The notes beneath the pieces are model-generated. The model searched no databases. It was not told where the DNA came from and saw only the letters and a list, made by a program, of their open reading frames with translations. This document shows positions 24,805 through 32,847 of a stretch of 64,000 nt of DNA, piece by piece. Location: positions 9,660 through 73,659 of the forward strand of contig DASTBV010000033.1 in assembly GCA_035711805.1 (NCBI GenBank), written 5' to 3'. Within the stretch, counting starts at the first letter, position 1. Each line of letters opens with the position of its first letter. This DNA is from Gp6-AA40 sp035711805. Its GTDB lineage: Bacteria; Acidobacteriota; Vicinamibacteria; Vicinamibacterales; UBA2999. Both the position numbers and the translations under genes were made by a program.

Positions 24805-26877
24805 ATGAAAGCCGTTCTTACGCTTGCCGTCGCGGTCGTGCTTGGCGGGGTTCTCCTGGCCGACGAAGGGATGTGGACCTTCGACAACATCCCGAGGGAT
24901 GCCATCGCCCGCAAGTACAAGGTCACCCTCACGGATCAGTGGCTGCAGCGCCTGCAGCAGTCGGTCGTGCGGCTCGAAAGCGGCTGCACCGGTTCGTTCG
25001 TCTCCGCCGACGGCCTTGTGCTCACGAATCATCACTGCGCGGCGGAGTGCCTGTCCAATCTCTCGACGGCGCAGCGCGATTACATCGCGCAGGGGTTCAC
25101 GGCTGCGACGCGCGACGCTGAAGTGCGTTGTCCGGGTGAGCAGCTCTCGGTGTTGATGGCGACGCAGAACGTCACGCCGCAGGTGGCCAAGGCGATTGCC
25201 GGCGTGCCGGCGGCGCAGACGGTCGCCGCGCGCAACAGGATCCTGACGGAGCTCGAAAGCGAATGCGAAGCCGCGGCCAAGAAGTCCGGCGCGCCGCTCA
25301 GCTGCGAGGCGGTGACGCTCTATCAGGGCGGTCAGTCCTGGATCTACAAGTACAAGCGTTATGAAGACGTGCGGATCGTCTTCGCGCCGGAGGCGGCGGT
25401 GGCCGCGTTCGGCGGCGATCCCGACAATTTCCAGTTTCCGCGGTGGTGCCTCGACATGTCGCTGTTGCGCGCCTACGAAAACGGCAAGCCGGCGGCGGTG
25501 CCGGCGCACCTGACGATCGCCTGGTCGGGCGCGGCCGCGGGCGAGCCGGTTTTCGTCGCCGGGCACCCGGGCACGACGCAGCGGCTGATGACGGTCGCAC
25601 AACTCAAAACGCAGCGCGACGTCTTTCTGCCCTTCTGGCTGCTGCGCTTCTCCGAGCTGCGCGGGCGTCTGATCCAGTACTCGAAGACGTCGGCGGAGGC
25701 GCAGCGCACGGCCAAGGACTACCTCGACTCGATCGAGAACTCGCATAAGGTGCGGCGGATGCAGCTCAACTCGCTTCTCGACGACCGGATGATGGACCAG
25801 CGCATCGCGGAGGAGCGCGAGCTGCGCGCAGCCGTGCAGCGCGCCAGCAAGGGAAGCACCAGAGCCTCGGATCCGTGGGACGCGATCGCCAGAGCGGAGC
25901 AGCGCCAGCGCGAGATCCTGATTCCGTACACGTGGCTCGAAGGAAGCGCCGGGTTCAGCAGTCAGCTGTTCACCTATGCGCGGCTGCTGGTGCGCGCCGC
26001 CGACGAGCGTGCGAAGCCGAATGCGAGTCGGATGCGCGAATATACCGATGCCGCGCTCCCCCAATTGCGCGCCCAACTCGAGGCACAGACCCCGATTGCG
26101 GCGGAGCTGGAACAGGTCAGGTTGTCGTTCTCGCTCGAACGCATGCGGGAGTACCTCGGTCCGGATCACGCGATTATCAAGGCGGTACTCGGAAGCGCCA
26201 GTCCCGACGAGCGCGCCCGGCAGCTGGTCTCAGGCTCGACGCTGGCTGATCCGGCGGCGCGGCTGAAGCTGTATGAGGGTGGACAGGCGGCACTCGCCGC
26301 GAGTAACGACTCGATGATCGTGCTGGCTCGCGCCGTGGACGCCGAGTCGCGGCGGCTGCGCACGATTTTCGAGAACGAGGTCGAAGGTCCCGTACGGCGC
26401 GCCCAGCAGGTGATTGCCGAAGCGCGCTTCACGGCGTACGGCACCACACTGTATCCCGACGCGACCTTTACGCTTCGTCTGACCTACGGCGCGGTCGACG
26501 GATGGGCGGAAGGGGGTACCCGGGTCGAACCGTTCACCAGACTCGATCGCCTGTACGAGCGCGCGACCGGCGCTCCGCCATTTGCGCTGCCGAAAAGCTG
26601 GCTGGACGCGAAGCCGCGGCTCGATCTCTCTCGCCGCGCCAATTTCGTCGCCACCACGGACATCGTCGGCGGCAATTCCGGCAGTCCTATGGTCAATGCG
26701 CGGGGCGAGATCGTCGGCCTGGCGTTCGACGGCAACATTCACTCGATATCCGGATCCTACTGGTTCGATGCGGAGAAGAACCGTACCGTCGCCGTGCACC
26801 CGGAGTACATGCGCACGGCGCTCGAGCAGGTCTATCGCGTCGAGGCGATCGCGCGCGAGCTTGGGATTCGGAACTGA
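24805..26877 (+). CDS. S46-family dipeptidyl-peptidase (DPP7/DPP11-like)
   Basis: 690 aa, exported (MKAVLTLAVAVVLGGVLLAD signal). S46 features are DEGMWTFDNIP near the mature start, the catalytic His in LVLTNHHCAAE, the Asp in FGGDPDNFQFPRWCLD and the Ser in VGGNSGSPMVNARGE. The enzyme removes dipeptides from peptide N-termini in the periplasm. The residue after LAFD is Gly (FDGN); in characterised members Gly here goes with hydrophobic P1 preference (DPP7) and Arg with acidic P1 (DPP11), so a DPP7-like specificity is inferred. Confidence 0.93.
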   Translation: MKAVLTLAVAVVLGGVLLADEGMWTFDNIPRDAIARKYKVTLTDQWLQRLQQSVVRLESGCTGSFVSADGLVLTNHHCAAECLSNLSTAQRDYIAQGFTAATRDAEVRCPGEQLSVLMATQNVTPQVAKAIAGVPAAQTVAARNRILTELESECEAAAKKSGAPLSCEAVTLYQGGQSWIYKYKRYEDVRIVFAPEAAVAAFGGDPDNFQFPRWCLDMSLLRAYENGKPAAVPAHLTIAWSGAAAGEPVFVAGHPGTTQRLMTVAQLKTQRDVFLPFWLLRFSELRGRLIQYSKTSAEAQRTAKDYLDSIENSHKVRRMQLNSLLDDRMMDQRIAEERELRAAVQRASKGSTRASDPWDAIARAEQRQREILIPYTWLEGSAGFSSQLFTYARLLVRAADERAKPNASRMREYTDAALPQLRAQLEAQTPIAAELEQVRLSFSLERMREYLGPDHAIIKAVLGSASPDERARQLVSGSTLADPAARLKLYEGGQAALAASNDSMIVLARAVDAESRRLRTIFENEVEGPVRRAQQVIAEARFTAYGTTLYPDATFTLRLTYGAVDGWAEGGTRVEPFTRLDRLYERATGAPPFALPKSWLDAKPRLDLSRRANFVATTDIVGGNSGSPMVNARGEIVGLAFDGNIHSISGSYWFDAEKNRTVAVHPEYMRTALEQVYRVEAIARELGIRN

Positions 26878-26878
26878 A

Positions 26879-26913
26879 CCAATTCTGAATTCAGAATTCT
26901 GAATTCAGAATTA
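26879..26913. repeat. Palindromic TTCTGAATTCAGAA repeat (family E), bidirectional terminator
   Basis: Two tandem copies of the palindrome AATTCTGAATTCAGAATT fill the 33-base gap between converging S46 and PQQ genes. It supplies the stop codon TAA of the PQQ gene (26911-26913). Related words occur at 51031-51154 and 53262-53331. Confidence 0.75.
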
Positions 26914-28920
26914 CTGCGGTAGCCGAAACGCGACCAGCTCTCCGCTGTAGCTTCCGCCACTGATCGCCACGACCAGATACTGACGGCCGTTCAGCATGTA
27001 CGTCATCGGCGATCCGGTCTGTGGCGCGGGCATGTAGACCGCGCCCGCATCCGCGCCCGTTCGCTTGTCGTACGCGCGCAGCATCGATCCGCGCTGCCCG
27101 GACGGCGTGGGTCCGAATCCCGGCTCGCCGGCGATGACCAATGTCCTGGTGACGAGCGTACCCACCTGCCCGGGGCGGCCGGTGCGCGGAACGTTCAGCC
27201 CCTTCAGCGCTGGATGATTGCGGATGGCCTCCGGCGTCTCCCCGTGAGGCACCTGCCACAGGATGTCCCCCGAGTCGAGGTTGATCGCGTTGATCCGCCC
27301 GTACGGCGGCTTGATGAGCGGCAGCCCCTGCACCGTCGGAGCAGTGGCCGCTCCGCCGGCCTGTGCTGTTGCGGATCCCGATCCGCCGGTCCGCCGTGCC
27401 CCCGTCAACACCGTGCCCTGGTGGTAGCGCACGCCGTCGGCAGTGCCTTCGGCCGGCGGAACGAGCCCGAGCGTGGCGACGGCGCTCTGCGAATACACGT
27501 ACAGGATGTGCGTCTCGGGATCGTAGGCACCGCCGGGCCAGTTCGTGGCCGGCGCCTGCGTGGCCATTGCCAAGGTTGCGATCGGCCCCTCGGCGCGGCT
27601 GACGGCCGGCGGCGTGAAGAGCGGCCCGATGCGGTACTGCGCGACCGCCTTCACCGCTTCGGCGCGCAGCTCCGGCGTGAAGTCGATCAGATCGTCGATT
27701 GTGAGTCCCTGCCGGTCGTACGCGCGCGGGCGCGTCGGGAAGGGTTGCGTCGGTGAATACTTCTCGCCCGGCGTATCGCCCTGGGGAACCGGGCGCTCCT
27801 CGATCGGCCAAATCGGCTGGCCGGTGACGCGATCGAAGACGTAGAGGAACGCCTGCTTCGACGGCTGGGCAACCGCCTTGACGGTCCGCCCGTTGACGCG
27901 GATGTCCACCAGGATCGGCGCGCACGGGATGTCCATGTCCCAGAGGCCGTGGTGGACGAGCTGGTAATGCCACTTGCGCTCGCCGGTCCGGTAGTCGATG
28001 GCAACGAGCGACTCGCCGAACAATCCGTTCCCCGGCCGCGCCCCGCCGTAGTAGTCGTGCGTCGGGAGCTCGACAGGCAGATAGGCCATGCCGAGCTCCT
28101 CGTCTACCGAGATCTGCGCCCACACGCCCGTGTTGCCGGTGTAGGCCCACGAGTCGTTCTCCCACGTCTCGTGGCCGACTTCACCGGGCTCGGGAATGGT
28201 CTTGAACATCCACAGACGCTTTCCGGTTCGTACGTCGAAGCCCCTGACGGCTCCCTTGATGTTGCGACGGCTCTTCGGATTGGCGCCGGTCTCGAACGCC
28301 GCGCCGACGATGACGACGTTGCCGGCGACGATCGGCGTCGCGTGAAGACCGATGGGTGCGTTGGTGAGGTCGATTGCCGGGTCGAGATCGGCCTTCAGAT
28401 CGACGGCGCCGCCTCGTCCGAAGCCGGGCATCGGGTTTCCGGTTCGAGCGTCGAGCGCGATCAGCCGGTACCCGGGCGTCACGTAGAGGATGCGTTCGTC
28501 CTTCCCGTCGCTCCAGTACGCGAGGCCGCGGCCCGAGAGCTGCCGCGGGGAGGCGGCGCCGCGAGCGCCTTCGTCCTCGCTGTGTACCCAGAGCAGCTCG
28601 CCGGTGCCGGCATCGAGCGCGACCACCGCGCGCCGCGTGCCGCCGGTGGAGTAGAGGCGCCCTCGCACCATCAGCGGCGTTGACTGCAGGTTGAATTCAG
28701 GACGAGGGCCGAGATTGTCGGTCTTGAAACGCCACGCGACCTCGAGGTCGTTGAAGTTCGCCGCGGAGATCTGGTCGAGCGCGGCATAGCGCGTGTGCCC
28801 GAGATCGCCACCGTAGGTGGGCCACTCACCACGCGGCGCTCCGGACTGCCCGCGAGGCCCCGCCGTCAGCAGCGCGACGACGATCGCCGCGAGGCATCCG
28901 CGTCGCTTCCAGTTGTTCAT
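26911..28920 (-). CDS. PQQ-dependent dehydrogenase (quinoprotein, membrane glucose dehydrogenase-like)
   Basis: 669 aa. A signal (residues 1-25) precedes an eight-bladed beta-propeller built of W-motif repeats: WPTYGGDLGHTRYAALDQIS, VVALDAGTGELLWVH, LIALDARTGNPMPGFG, VRGFDVRTGKRLWMF, VAIDYRTGERKWHYQ, VFDRVTGQPIW and INAINLDSGDILWQV. HETWENDSW lies in the PQQ-binding area. The enzyme oxidises an alcohol or sugar in the periplasm and passes electrons to the cytochrome c encoded just upstream (ATGA overlap). It has no five-helix membrane domain, so it is the soluble or loosely bound type. Confidence 0.92.
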   Translation of the reverse strand: MNNWKRRGCLAAIVVALLTAGPRGQSGAPRGEWPTYGGDLGHTRYAALDQISAANFNDLEVAWRFKTDNLGPRPEFNLQSTPLMVRGRLYSTGGTRRAVVALDAGTGELLWVHSEDEGARGAASPRQLSGRGLAYWSDGKDERILYVTPGYRLIALDARTGNPMPGFGRGGAVDLKADLDPAIDLTNAPIGLHATPIVAGNVVIVGAAFETGANPKSRRNIKGAVRGFDVRTGKRLWMFKTIPEPGEVGHETWENDSWAYTGNTGVWAQISVDEELGMAYLPVELPTHDYYGGARPGNGLFGESLVAIDYRTGERKWHYQLVHHGLWDMDIPCAPILVDIRVNGRTVKAVAQPSKQAFLYVFDRVTGQPIWPIEERPVPQGDTPGEKYSPTQPFPTRPRAYDRQGLTIDDLIDFTPELRAEAVKAVAQYRIGPLFTPPAVSRAEGPIATLAMATQAPATNWPGGAYDPETHILYVYSQSAVATLGLVPPAEGTADGVRYHQGTVLTGARRTGGSGSATAQAGGAATAPTVQGLPLIKPPYGRINAINLDSGDILWQVPHGETPEAIRNHPALKGLNVPRTGRPGQVGTLVTRTLVIAGEPGFGPTPSGQRGSMLRAYDKRTGADAGAVYMPAPQTGSPMTYMLNGRQYLVVAISGGSYSGELVAFRLPQ

Positions 28921-29327
28921 TTCGGAGTCGGACGATACATCAGAATCTTCACGCGTGTCAGCGCTCCGCCCTGTGCGTCGAGCGTCATCTTGCCCGCCGG
29001 ATATGCCGCGGTGCTGAGCATGTAGGCGAGGATGTCCGCGTTCTCCGCGCGGGTGAGCGAACCGGGCCGATCCTGCGGCATCGACGTCCGCATGCGCTCG
29101 AACAGCGCGTCGAGCGTCTCGCCCTCCCAATTGTTGTAGAAGGTCGATCCGACCAGCGCCGGGGCCGCCTCGACGCCTTGCAGCGTGTCACCATGACAGC
29201 GCGCGCAGCGGTCCGCATAGAGCTTGTCGCCGCGTTCGGCCTGTTCGCGCGTAAAAACGCCGTCCCAGACCGTCACCTGCTGCGCCGCAAACAAGGCGAG
29301 AACGGCCGCCGTGAACCAGGTGAGCAC
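28917..29327 (-). CDS. Cytochrome c, partner of the PQQ dehydrogenase
   Basis: 136 aa from GTG 29327, which starts directly at the signal peptide (LTWFTAAVLALFAAQQ). The haem site is CARCH in KLYADRCARCHGDTLQG, and the axial Met is probably in MTLDAQ or MRTSMPQD near the C-terminus; CxxCH plus PALVGSTFYNNWEG fits class I. It overlaps the PQQ dehydrogenase by four bases and is its likely electron acceptor. The frame stays open far upstream, so the start is inferred from the signal peptide. Confidence 0.85.
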   Translation of the reverse strand: MLTWFTAAVLALFAAQQVTVWDGVFTREQAERGDKLYADRCARCHGDTLQGVEAAPALVGSTFYNNWEGETLDALFERMRTSMPQDRPGSLTRAENADILAYMLSTAAYPAGKMTLDAQGGALTRVKILMYRPTPK

Positions 29328-29360
29328 TGTCGCAGTCCGGCGAGATTCTACATCCGGAGG

Positions 29361-29383
29361 GTCCGCCTGGAGGCGGACACTAC
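29361..29383 (-). repeat. REP-like GTAG hairpin in a divergent promoter region
   Basis: GTCCGCCTGGAGGCGGAC (29361-29378) is a perfect 8-bp-arm hairpin and CTAC (GTAG on the minus strand) is at 29380-29383. It lies between the divergent cytochrome and M28 genes; the TACAAT box of the latter starts only five bases further on. Confidence 0.7.
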
Positions 29384-29387
29384 GTCG

Positions 29388-29393
29388 TACAAT
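29388..29393 (+). promoter_or_regulatory. -10 box TACAAT, leaderless start
   Basis: TACAAT ends six bases before GTG 29400; there is no Shine-Dalgarno. Confidence 0.6.
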
Positions 29394-29399
29394 CCCCGC

Positions 29400-31070
29400 G
29401 TGACCCGTTCGAAGCTGTCGATTGCCATCCCCGCTCTTGTCATCTGGCTCGCGCTGACCGGCAGCGCCCAGCGCGGCCAGTTCTCGGCGGACGAGATGAA
29501 GCAGTGGCTCGGCTACATCGCCTCCGACGCGCTGCAGGGACGCCAGATGCTGACGGAAGGCCTCGGCCTGGCCGGTGCCTACGTGGCCGATCATCTGAAG
29601 ACCTGGGGCGTAGTGCCGGCGGGCGACGCAGGCACGTACTTCCAGACCGTGCCGATCTACGGCATGCGCACGCGCAGCAACTCGAGCGTGGCGGTCACCG
29701 CCAACGGCGAGACGCGGATCTTCAAGGACGGCGACGGGGTCACGTTTCCGCGCAACCAGGGAGGAAAGCAGACGATCACGGCCGATGTCGAGTTCGTCGG
29801 GTATGGACTCCGTCTCGCCGAGCTGAATCACGACGACTACGCGCAGCGGAGCGCAAAAGGAAAGGTCGCGCTCTTCATCGGCCGCGGCGTACGCGGCATG
29901 ACTGCTGCGCAGAACCGCCTGATCACCGGTCGCGCCAGGGACGCGGTGGAGCTGCACCGCGCGGTAGGGACGATAAGTCCGGTCGTCATGAATGCCGGGC
30001 GCGGCCGCGGCGCGGGACCCGCCGCCGCCACCAACCCGGCGCAGCGGACCGATTTTCAGACGTCGCGCAATCTCGATCTGCCGATTCCGCCGCAACTGAC
30101 CGCGAGCGACGCGTTCTTCGAGTTCGTGTTCGCCGGGACGGGACACAGCTACGCGACGCTGAGAGATCTCGCCGCGAAGCAGGAGCCGCTGCCGGACATC
30201 GCACTTCGCGACGTGCGCATCACGATTACCGTCGACGCCGAGTACGACCGCGTGCAAACGCGTTTCACCCGCAATGTCGTCGGTCTGGTTCGCGGGACGG
30301 ATGCCAGACTGCGGGACACCTACGTGGCGATCGGCGCACACCTCGACCACGTCGGTTACCAGGAGTTCGCGCCGGCGGGCGCCGGAGGGGGCGCGTTCGC
30401 GGCGTGTCCCGGCCAGTCGCGTCCGACCGCCCGGCCCGGTGACAACATCAGCAACGGCGCCGACGACGATGGCTCGGGGATCGTGTCGTTGATGGCCATC
30501 GCGAAGGCGTTTGCGACCGGACAGAAGCCGAAGCGGTCGATCCTCTTCGTCTGGCACAGCGGCGAGGAAGTCGGGCTGTTCGGCTCGCGCTATATGGCCG
30601 ACTATCCGGTGATGCCCGTCGACCGCATGGTCGCGATGCTGAACGTCGACATGGTGGGCAGGAACCGCTGCGACGATCCGGCGCAGGCCAACACCGTCTA
30701 CGTGGTCGGCTCCGAGCGCATCAGTACCGAGCTGCACAACCTCAATGAGGCCGCCAACGCCTCGCTCGCACGGCCGATGACGCTCGACTACGAGTACAAC
30801 GACATCGCCGATCCGGAGTCGATTTACACGCGCAGCGATCACTACAGCTACGCCTCCAAGGGAGTGCCGGTGATTTTCTTCACCACCGGACTTCATCGCG
30901 ACTACCACTACGTGACGGATGAGGCCGAGAGGATCGAGTTCGCCAAGATGGCGCGGATCGCGGAGCTGATCCACGCGACGGCGCTGCGCGCCGGTAACCT
31001 CGAGCGTCCGCCGGCGCGCGACTTTGCCGGCCCGCGGGTCGGCAAAGGGAAGACCGGCCCGATACGCTAG
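29400..31070 (+). CDS. M28-family zinc aminopeptidase, exported
   Basis: 556 aa. A signal peptide (LSIAIPALVIWLALTGSAQ) leads into a PA-like insert and an M28 peptidase domain. Zinc ligands and catalytic residues can be read in GAHLDHVG, NGADDDGSGI, WHSGEEVGLFGS, LNVDMVGRN and TGLHRDYHYVTDEAE. The expected job is release of N-terminal amino acids in the periplasm. GTG 29400 is chosen because it places the signal at the N-terminus and follows a TACAAT box by six bases. Confidence 0.93.
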   Translation: MTRSKLSIAIPALVIWLALTGSAQRGQFSADEMKQWLGYIASDALQGRQMLTEGLGLAGAYVADHLKTWGVVPAGDAGTYFQTVPIYGMRTRSNSSVAVTANGETRIFKDGDGVTFPRNQGGKQTITADVEFVGYGLRLAELNHDDYAQRSAKGKVALFIGRGVRGMTAAQNRLITGRARDAVELHRAVGTISPVVMNAGRGRGAGPAAATNPAQRTDFQTSRNLDLPIPPQLTASDAFFEFVFAGTGHSYATLRDLAAKQEPLPDIALRDVRITITVDAEYDRVQTRFTRNVVGLVRGTDARLRDTYVAIGAHLDHVGYQEFAPAGAGGGAFAACPGQSRPTARPGDNISNGADDDGSGIVSLMAIAKAFATGQKPKRSILFVWHSGEEVGLFGSRYMADYPVMPVDRMVAMLNVDMVGRNRCDDPAQANTVYVVGSERISTELHNLNEAANASLARPMTLDYEYNDIADPESIYTRSDHYSYASKGVPVIFFTTGLHRDYHYVTDEAERIEFAKMARIAELIHATALRAGNLERPPARDFAGPRVGKGKTGPIR

Positions 31071-31083
31071 TCCACGATGTCCT

Positions 31084-31680
31084 ATGCATAGACAGCTCGC
31101 GCAAGTCACAATCGTTGCCTCACTGCTATCCGCAGCCGCGCTGGCCACCGCCAGGCCCTTCGACTCGCGGGCGCTCGCTCAGGGCAAGCCCTTCGAGTCG
31201 CTGGCGCTCGCTCAGGGCAAGCAGCTTCAGCCGACGCTCACGTTTGCGTTCGAGGTGCGAGCCACCGTGGGGCCGCCGCTGGACGTGGGCGCCGTCGCTC
31301 AGGGAAGACGCCGGATCGTGCCGATCACCGGCGGCACATTCGAAGGAGCGAACTTCCGCGGCAAGGTGATGCCGGGCGGCGCCGACTGGCAGATCATCCG
31401 CCCGGACGGATTCACCGAGCTGGACACGCGCTACACCCTCGAAACCGACAAGGGGCAGATCGTCTACGTCCAGAATGCGGGCATGCGGCACGCCGCGCCC
31501 GATGTGATGAAGCGCCTGCTGGCCGGTGAATCTGTGGATCCCACGTCGGTGTACTTCCGGACCGTCCCGAAGTTCGAGACGGCGAGCCCGGACCTGCAGT
31601 GGTTGACGCGCGCCGTGTTCGTCGGGCTGGGCGAGCGGTATCCCAACGACGTTCGGATTCGATTCTTCAGGCTCGAATAG
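31084..31680 (+). CDS. DUF3237 protein with in-frame tandem repeat insertion
   Basis: 198 aa. The C-terminal 140 residues are DUF3237 (LTFAFEVRATVGPPLDVGAV; VPITGGTFEGANFRGKVMPG; a GADWQIIRPDG segment), a beta-barrel domain of unknown function. Between the signal-like N-terminus and that domain are two tandem 11-residue units, PFDSRALAQGK and PFESLALAQGK, coded by a 33-bp element (31156-31221). A third degenerate version (GAVAQG) is inside the domain. The insert looks like a mobile repeat fixed in frame. Confidence 0.8.
   Translation: MHRQLAQVTIVASLLSAAALATARPFDSRALAQGKPFESLALAQGKQLQPTLTFAFEVRATVGPPLDVGAVAQGRRRIVPITGGTFEGANFRGKVMPGGADWQIIRPDGFTELDTRYTLETDKGQIVYVQNAGMRHAAPDVMKRLLAGESVDPTSVYFRTVPKFETASPDLQWLTRAVFVGLGERYPNDVRIRFFRLE
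31156..31221 (+). repeat. Two tandem 33-bp elements inside the DUF3237 gene
   Basis: Copies at 31156-31188 and 31189-31221, each running CCCTTCGA(C/G)TCG...GCTCAGGGCAAG. The reverse complement of copy 1 recurs at 55557-55589 with 3 mismatches in 33. A shorter relative is at about 21781-21806. Confidence 0.8.
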
Positions 31681-31683
31681 CGC

Positions 31684-31788
31684 CGGTTGTTCCCACTTCC
31701 GGGTTCCCGCTTCCTGGTTCGTGTTCTGGTGTTCGGTTCACGAACATCGAACGCGAACACGGAACCGGGCACACGGAAGTTGGAACGG
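31684..31788. repeat. Inverted word repeat, family A (TTCGTGTTC core)
   Basis: GGGTTCCCGCTTCCTGG and TTCGTGTTC (31718-31726) with GTTCGGTTC on the left, then CGAACGCGAACACGGAACCG on the right. It folds back imperfectly. It fills the gap between the DUF3237 stop and the -10 box of the next gene. Confidence 0.75.
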
Positions 31789-31790
31789 CG

Positions 31791-31796
31791 TAATAT
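31791..31796 (+). promoter_or_regulatory. -10 box TAATAT, leaderless start
   Basis: TAATAT ends six bases before GTG 31803 with no Shine-Dalgarno. Confidence 0.6.
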
Positions 31797-31802
31797 CGCG
31801 TC

Positions 31803-32783
31803 GTGGACTTCCACCTCAGCGACGTTCAGCGGTCGTGGCGCGAGAAGGCACACGCGCTCTCGGCTGATCTGCCGCCCGCAGCCACGGCCGCCGACGTCAT
31901 CATGGGCGCCGCCCGCGTCGGCCTGATTGATCCAGGCGGTGATCTGCTGGCGGCTGCGCTTGCCGTGGAGTCGCTCGCGTACGACGCGGCAGCCGCAGGC
32001 GTCTCGCTGGCGCTGCACACGGGCGTGCTGCTGGCGCTGGGCTCGGACGATCGGTTCACGGCGCTGGCGCGCGGCGAGATCGTCGGCGCGATCGCGCTGT
32101 CGACCGAGAACGTGCCCGCACACGAGGGTCCGGTTCTGCGCGGCCGCGCGTCGCTCGTCGGCCCGCTCACGGATCATGGCGTGGCGATCATCGGCGTGCG
32201 CGAGAGCGCCGGCACCGTGGCCGCCGCCGTTGCGCTGGACACACCCGGCGTGGCCGTGGAAGACATCGAGACGTCCGCCCTCGATGGGTTCGTGTGCGGG
32301 AACGTCGCGCTCGATGGCGCGACGGCCATACTGCTTGGCGCGACACTTCCGTTCATGACGCGTGTGCGCGTGCTGCTCGCCGCCGCGGGGCTGGGCATGG
32401 GAAGGCGCGCGCTGAACGAAGCGTTACACGCGGCTCACGCGCTTCGCGGCCGTGGCGCGGGAGGCGAGCAGACGGTGCAGGGTCTTCTGGCCGATGCCGC
32501 AACGGAACTCGATGCCGCCATGCTTCTGGTGTGGAAGGCGGCGTCATCCGCACGGGTGTCGCTGGCCGACGCGTCGATGGCAAAGCTGGCGGCGACCGAA
32601 GCCACGCTGCGAGCAGTCGCCCGCGCAACGCAGGTCATCGGCGTCGACTCCTTCCGCCGCGGACACATCGTCGAAAGCCTCGCCCAGGACGTGCGCGCAC
32701 TCGAGCTGTTTGCGGGCCGGACCGAGGCGTTGCGCGAAGCCGTCGCCAGCGAAACGCTTCCACAACTTTCAAGTGACAACTAG
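31803..32783 (+). CDS. Acyl-CoA dehydrogenase-like protein lacking the catalytic glutamate
   Basis: 326 aa, shorter than active acyl-CoA dehydrogenases (~380). The fold can be followed from the N-terminal helical part to a C-terminal helix reading HIVESLAQDVRALELFAGRT. In active enzymes this place reads RDAKI-QIYEGT with the catalytic Glu; here it is LFAGRT, so the base is gone. The FAD-binding segment is also weak. It converges with a full-length dehydrogenase, so it may be a regulatory or structural partner. GTG 31803 is leaderless; the C-terminus (LSSDN) is encoded in a word repeat. Confidence 0.7.
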   Translation: MDFHLSDVQRSWREKAHALSADLPPAATAADVIMGAARVGLIDPGGDLLAAALAVESLAYDAAAAGVSLALHTGVLLALGSDDRFTALARGEIVGAIALSTENVPAHEGPVLRGRASLVGPLTDHGVAIIGVRESAGTVAAAVALDTPGVAVEDIETSALDGFVCGNVALDGATAILLGATLPFMTRVRVLLAAAGLGMGRRALNEALHAAHALRGRGAGGEQTVQGLLADAATELDAAMLLVWKAASSARVSLADASMAKLAATEATLRAVARATQVIGVDSFRRGHIVESLAQDVRALELFAGRTEALREAVASETLPQLSSDN

Positions 32784-32847
32784 CCAGTCGCACGTAAGTT
32801 GCAACTTGCGACTTACTTGTTACTTGCGACTTGCCACTTGTCACTCA
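32765..32847. repeat. Inverted CAAGT/ACTTG word repeat between convergent genes
   Basis: CAAGTGACAACTAG on the left faces GTTACTTGCGACTTGCC ACTTGTCAC on the right, with AAGTTGCAACTT between. Both acyl-CoA dehydrogenase genes end in it, and it is probably a two-way terminator. Confidence 0.7.
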
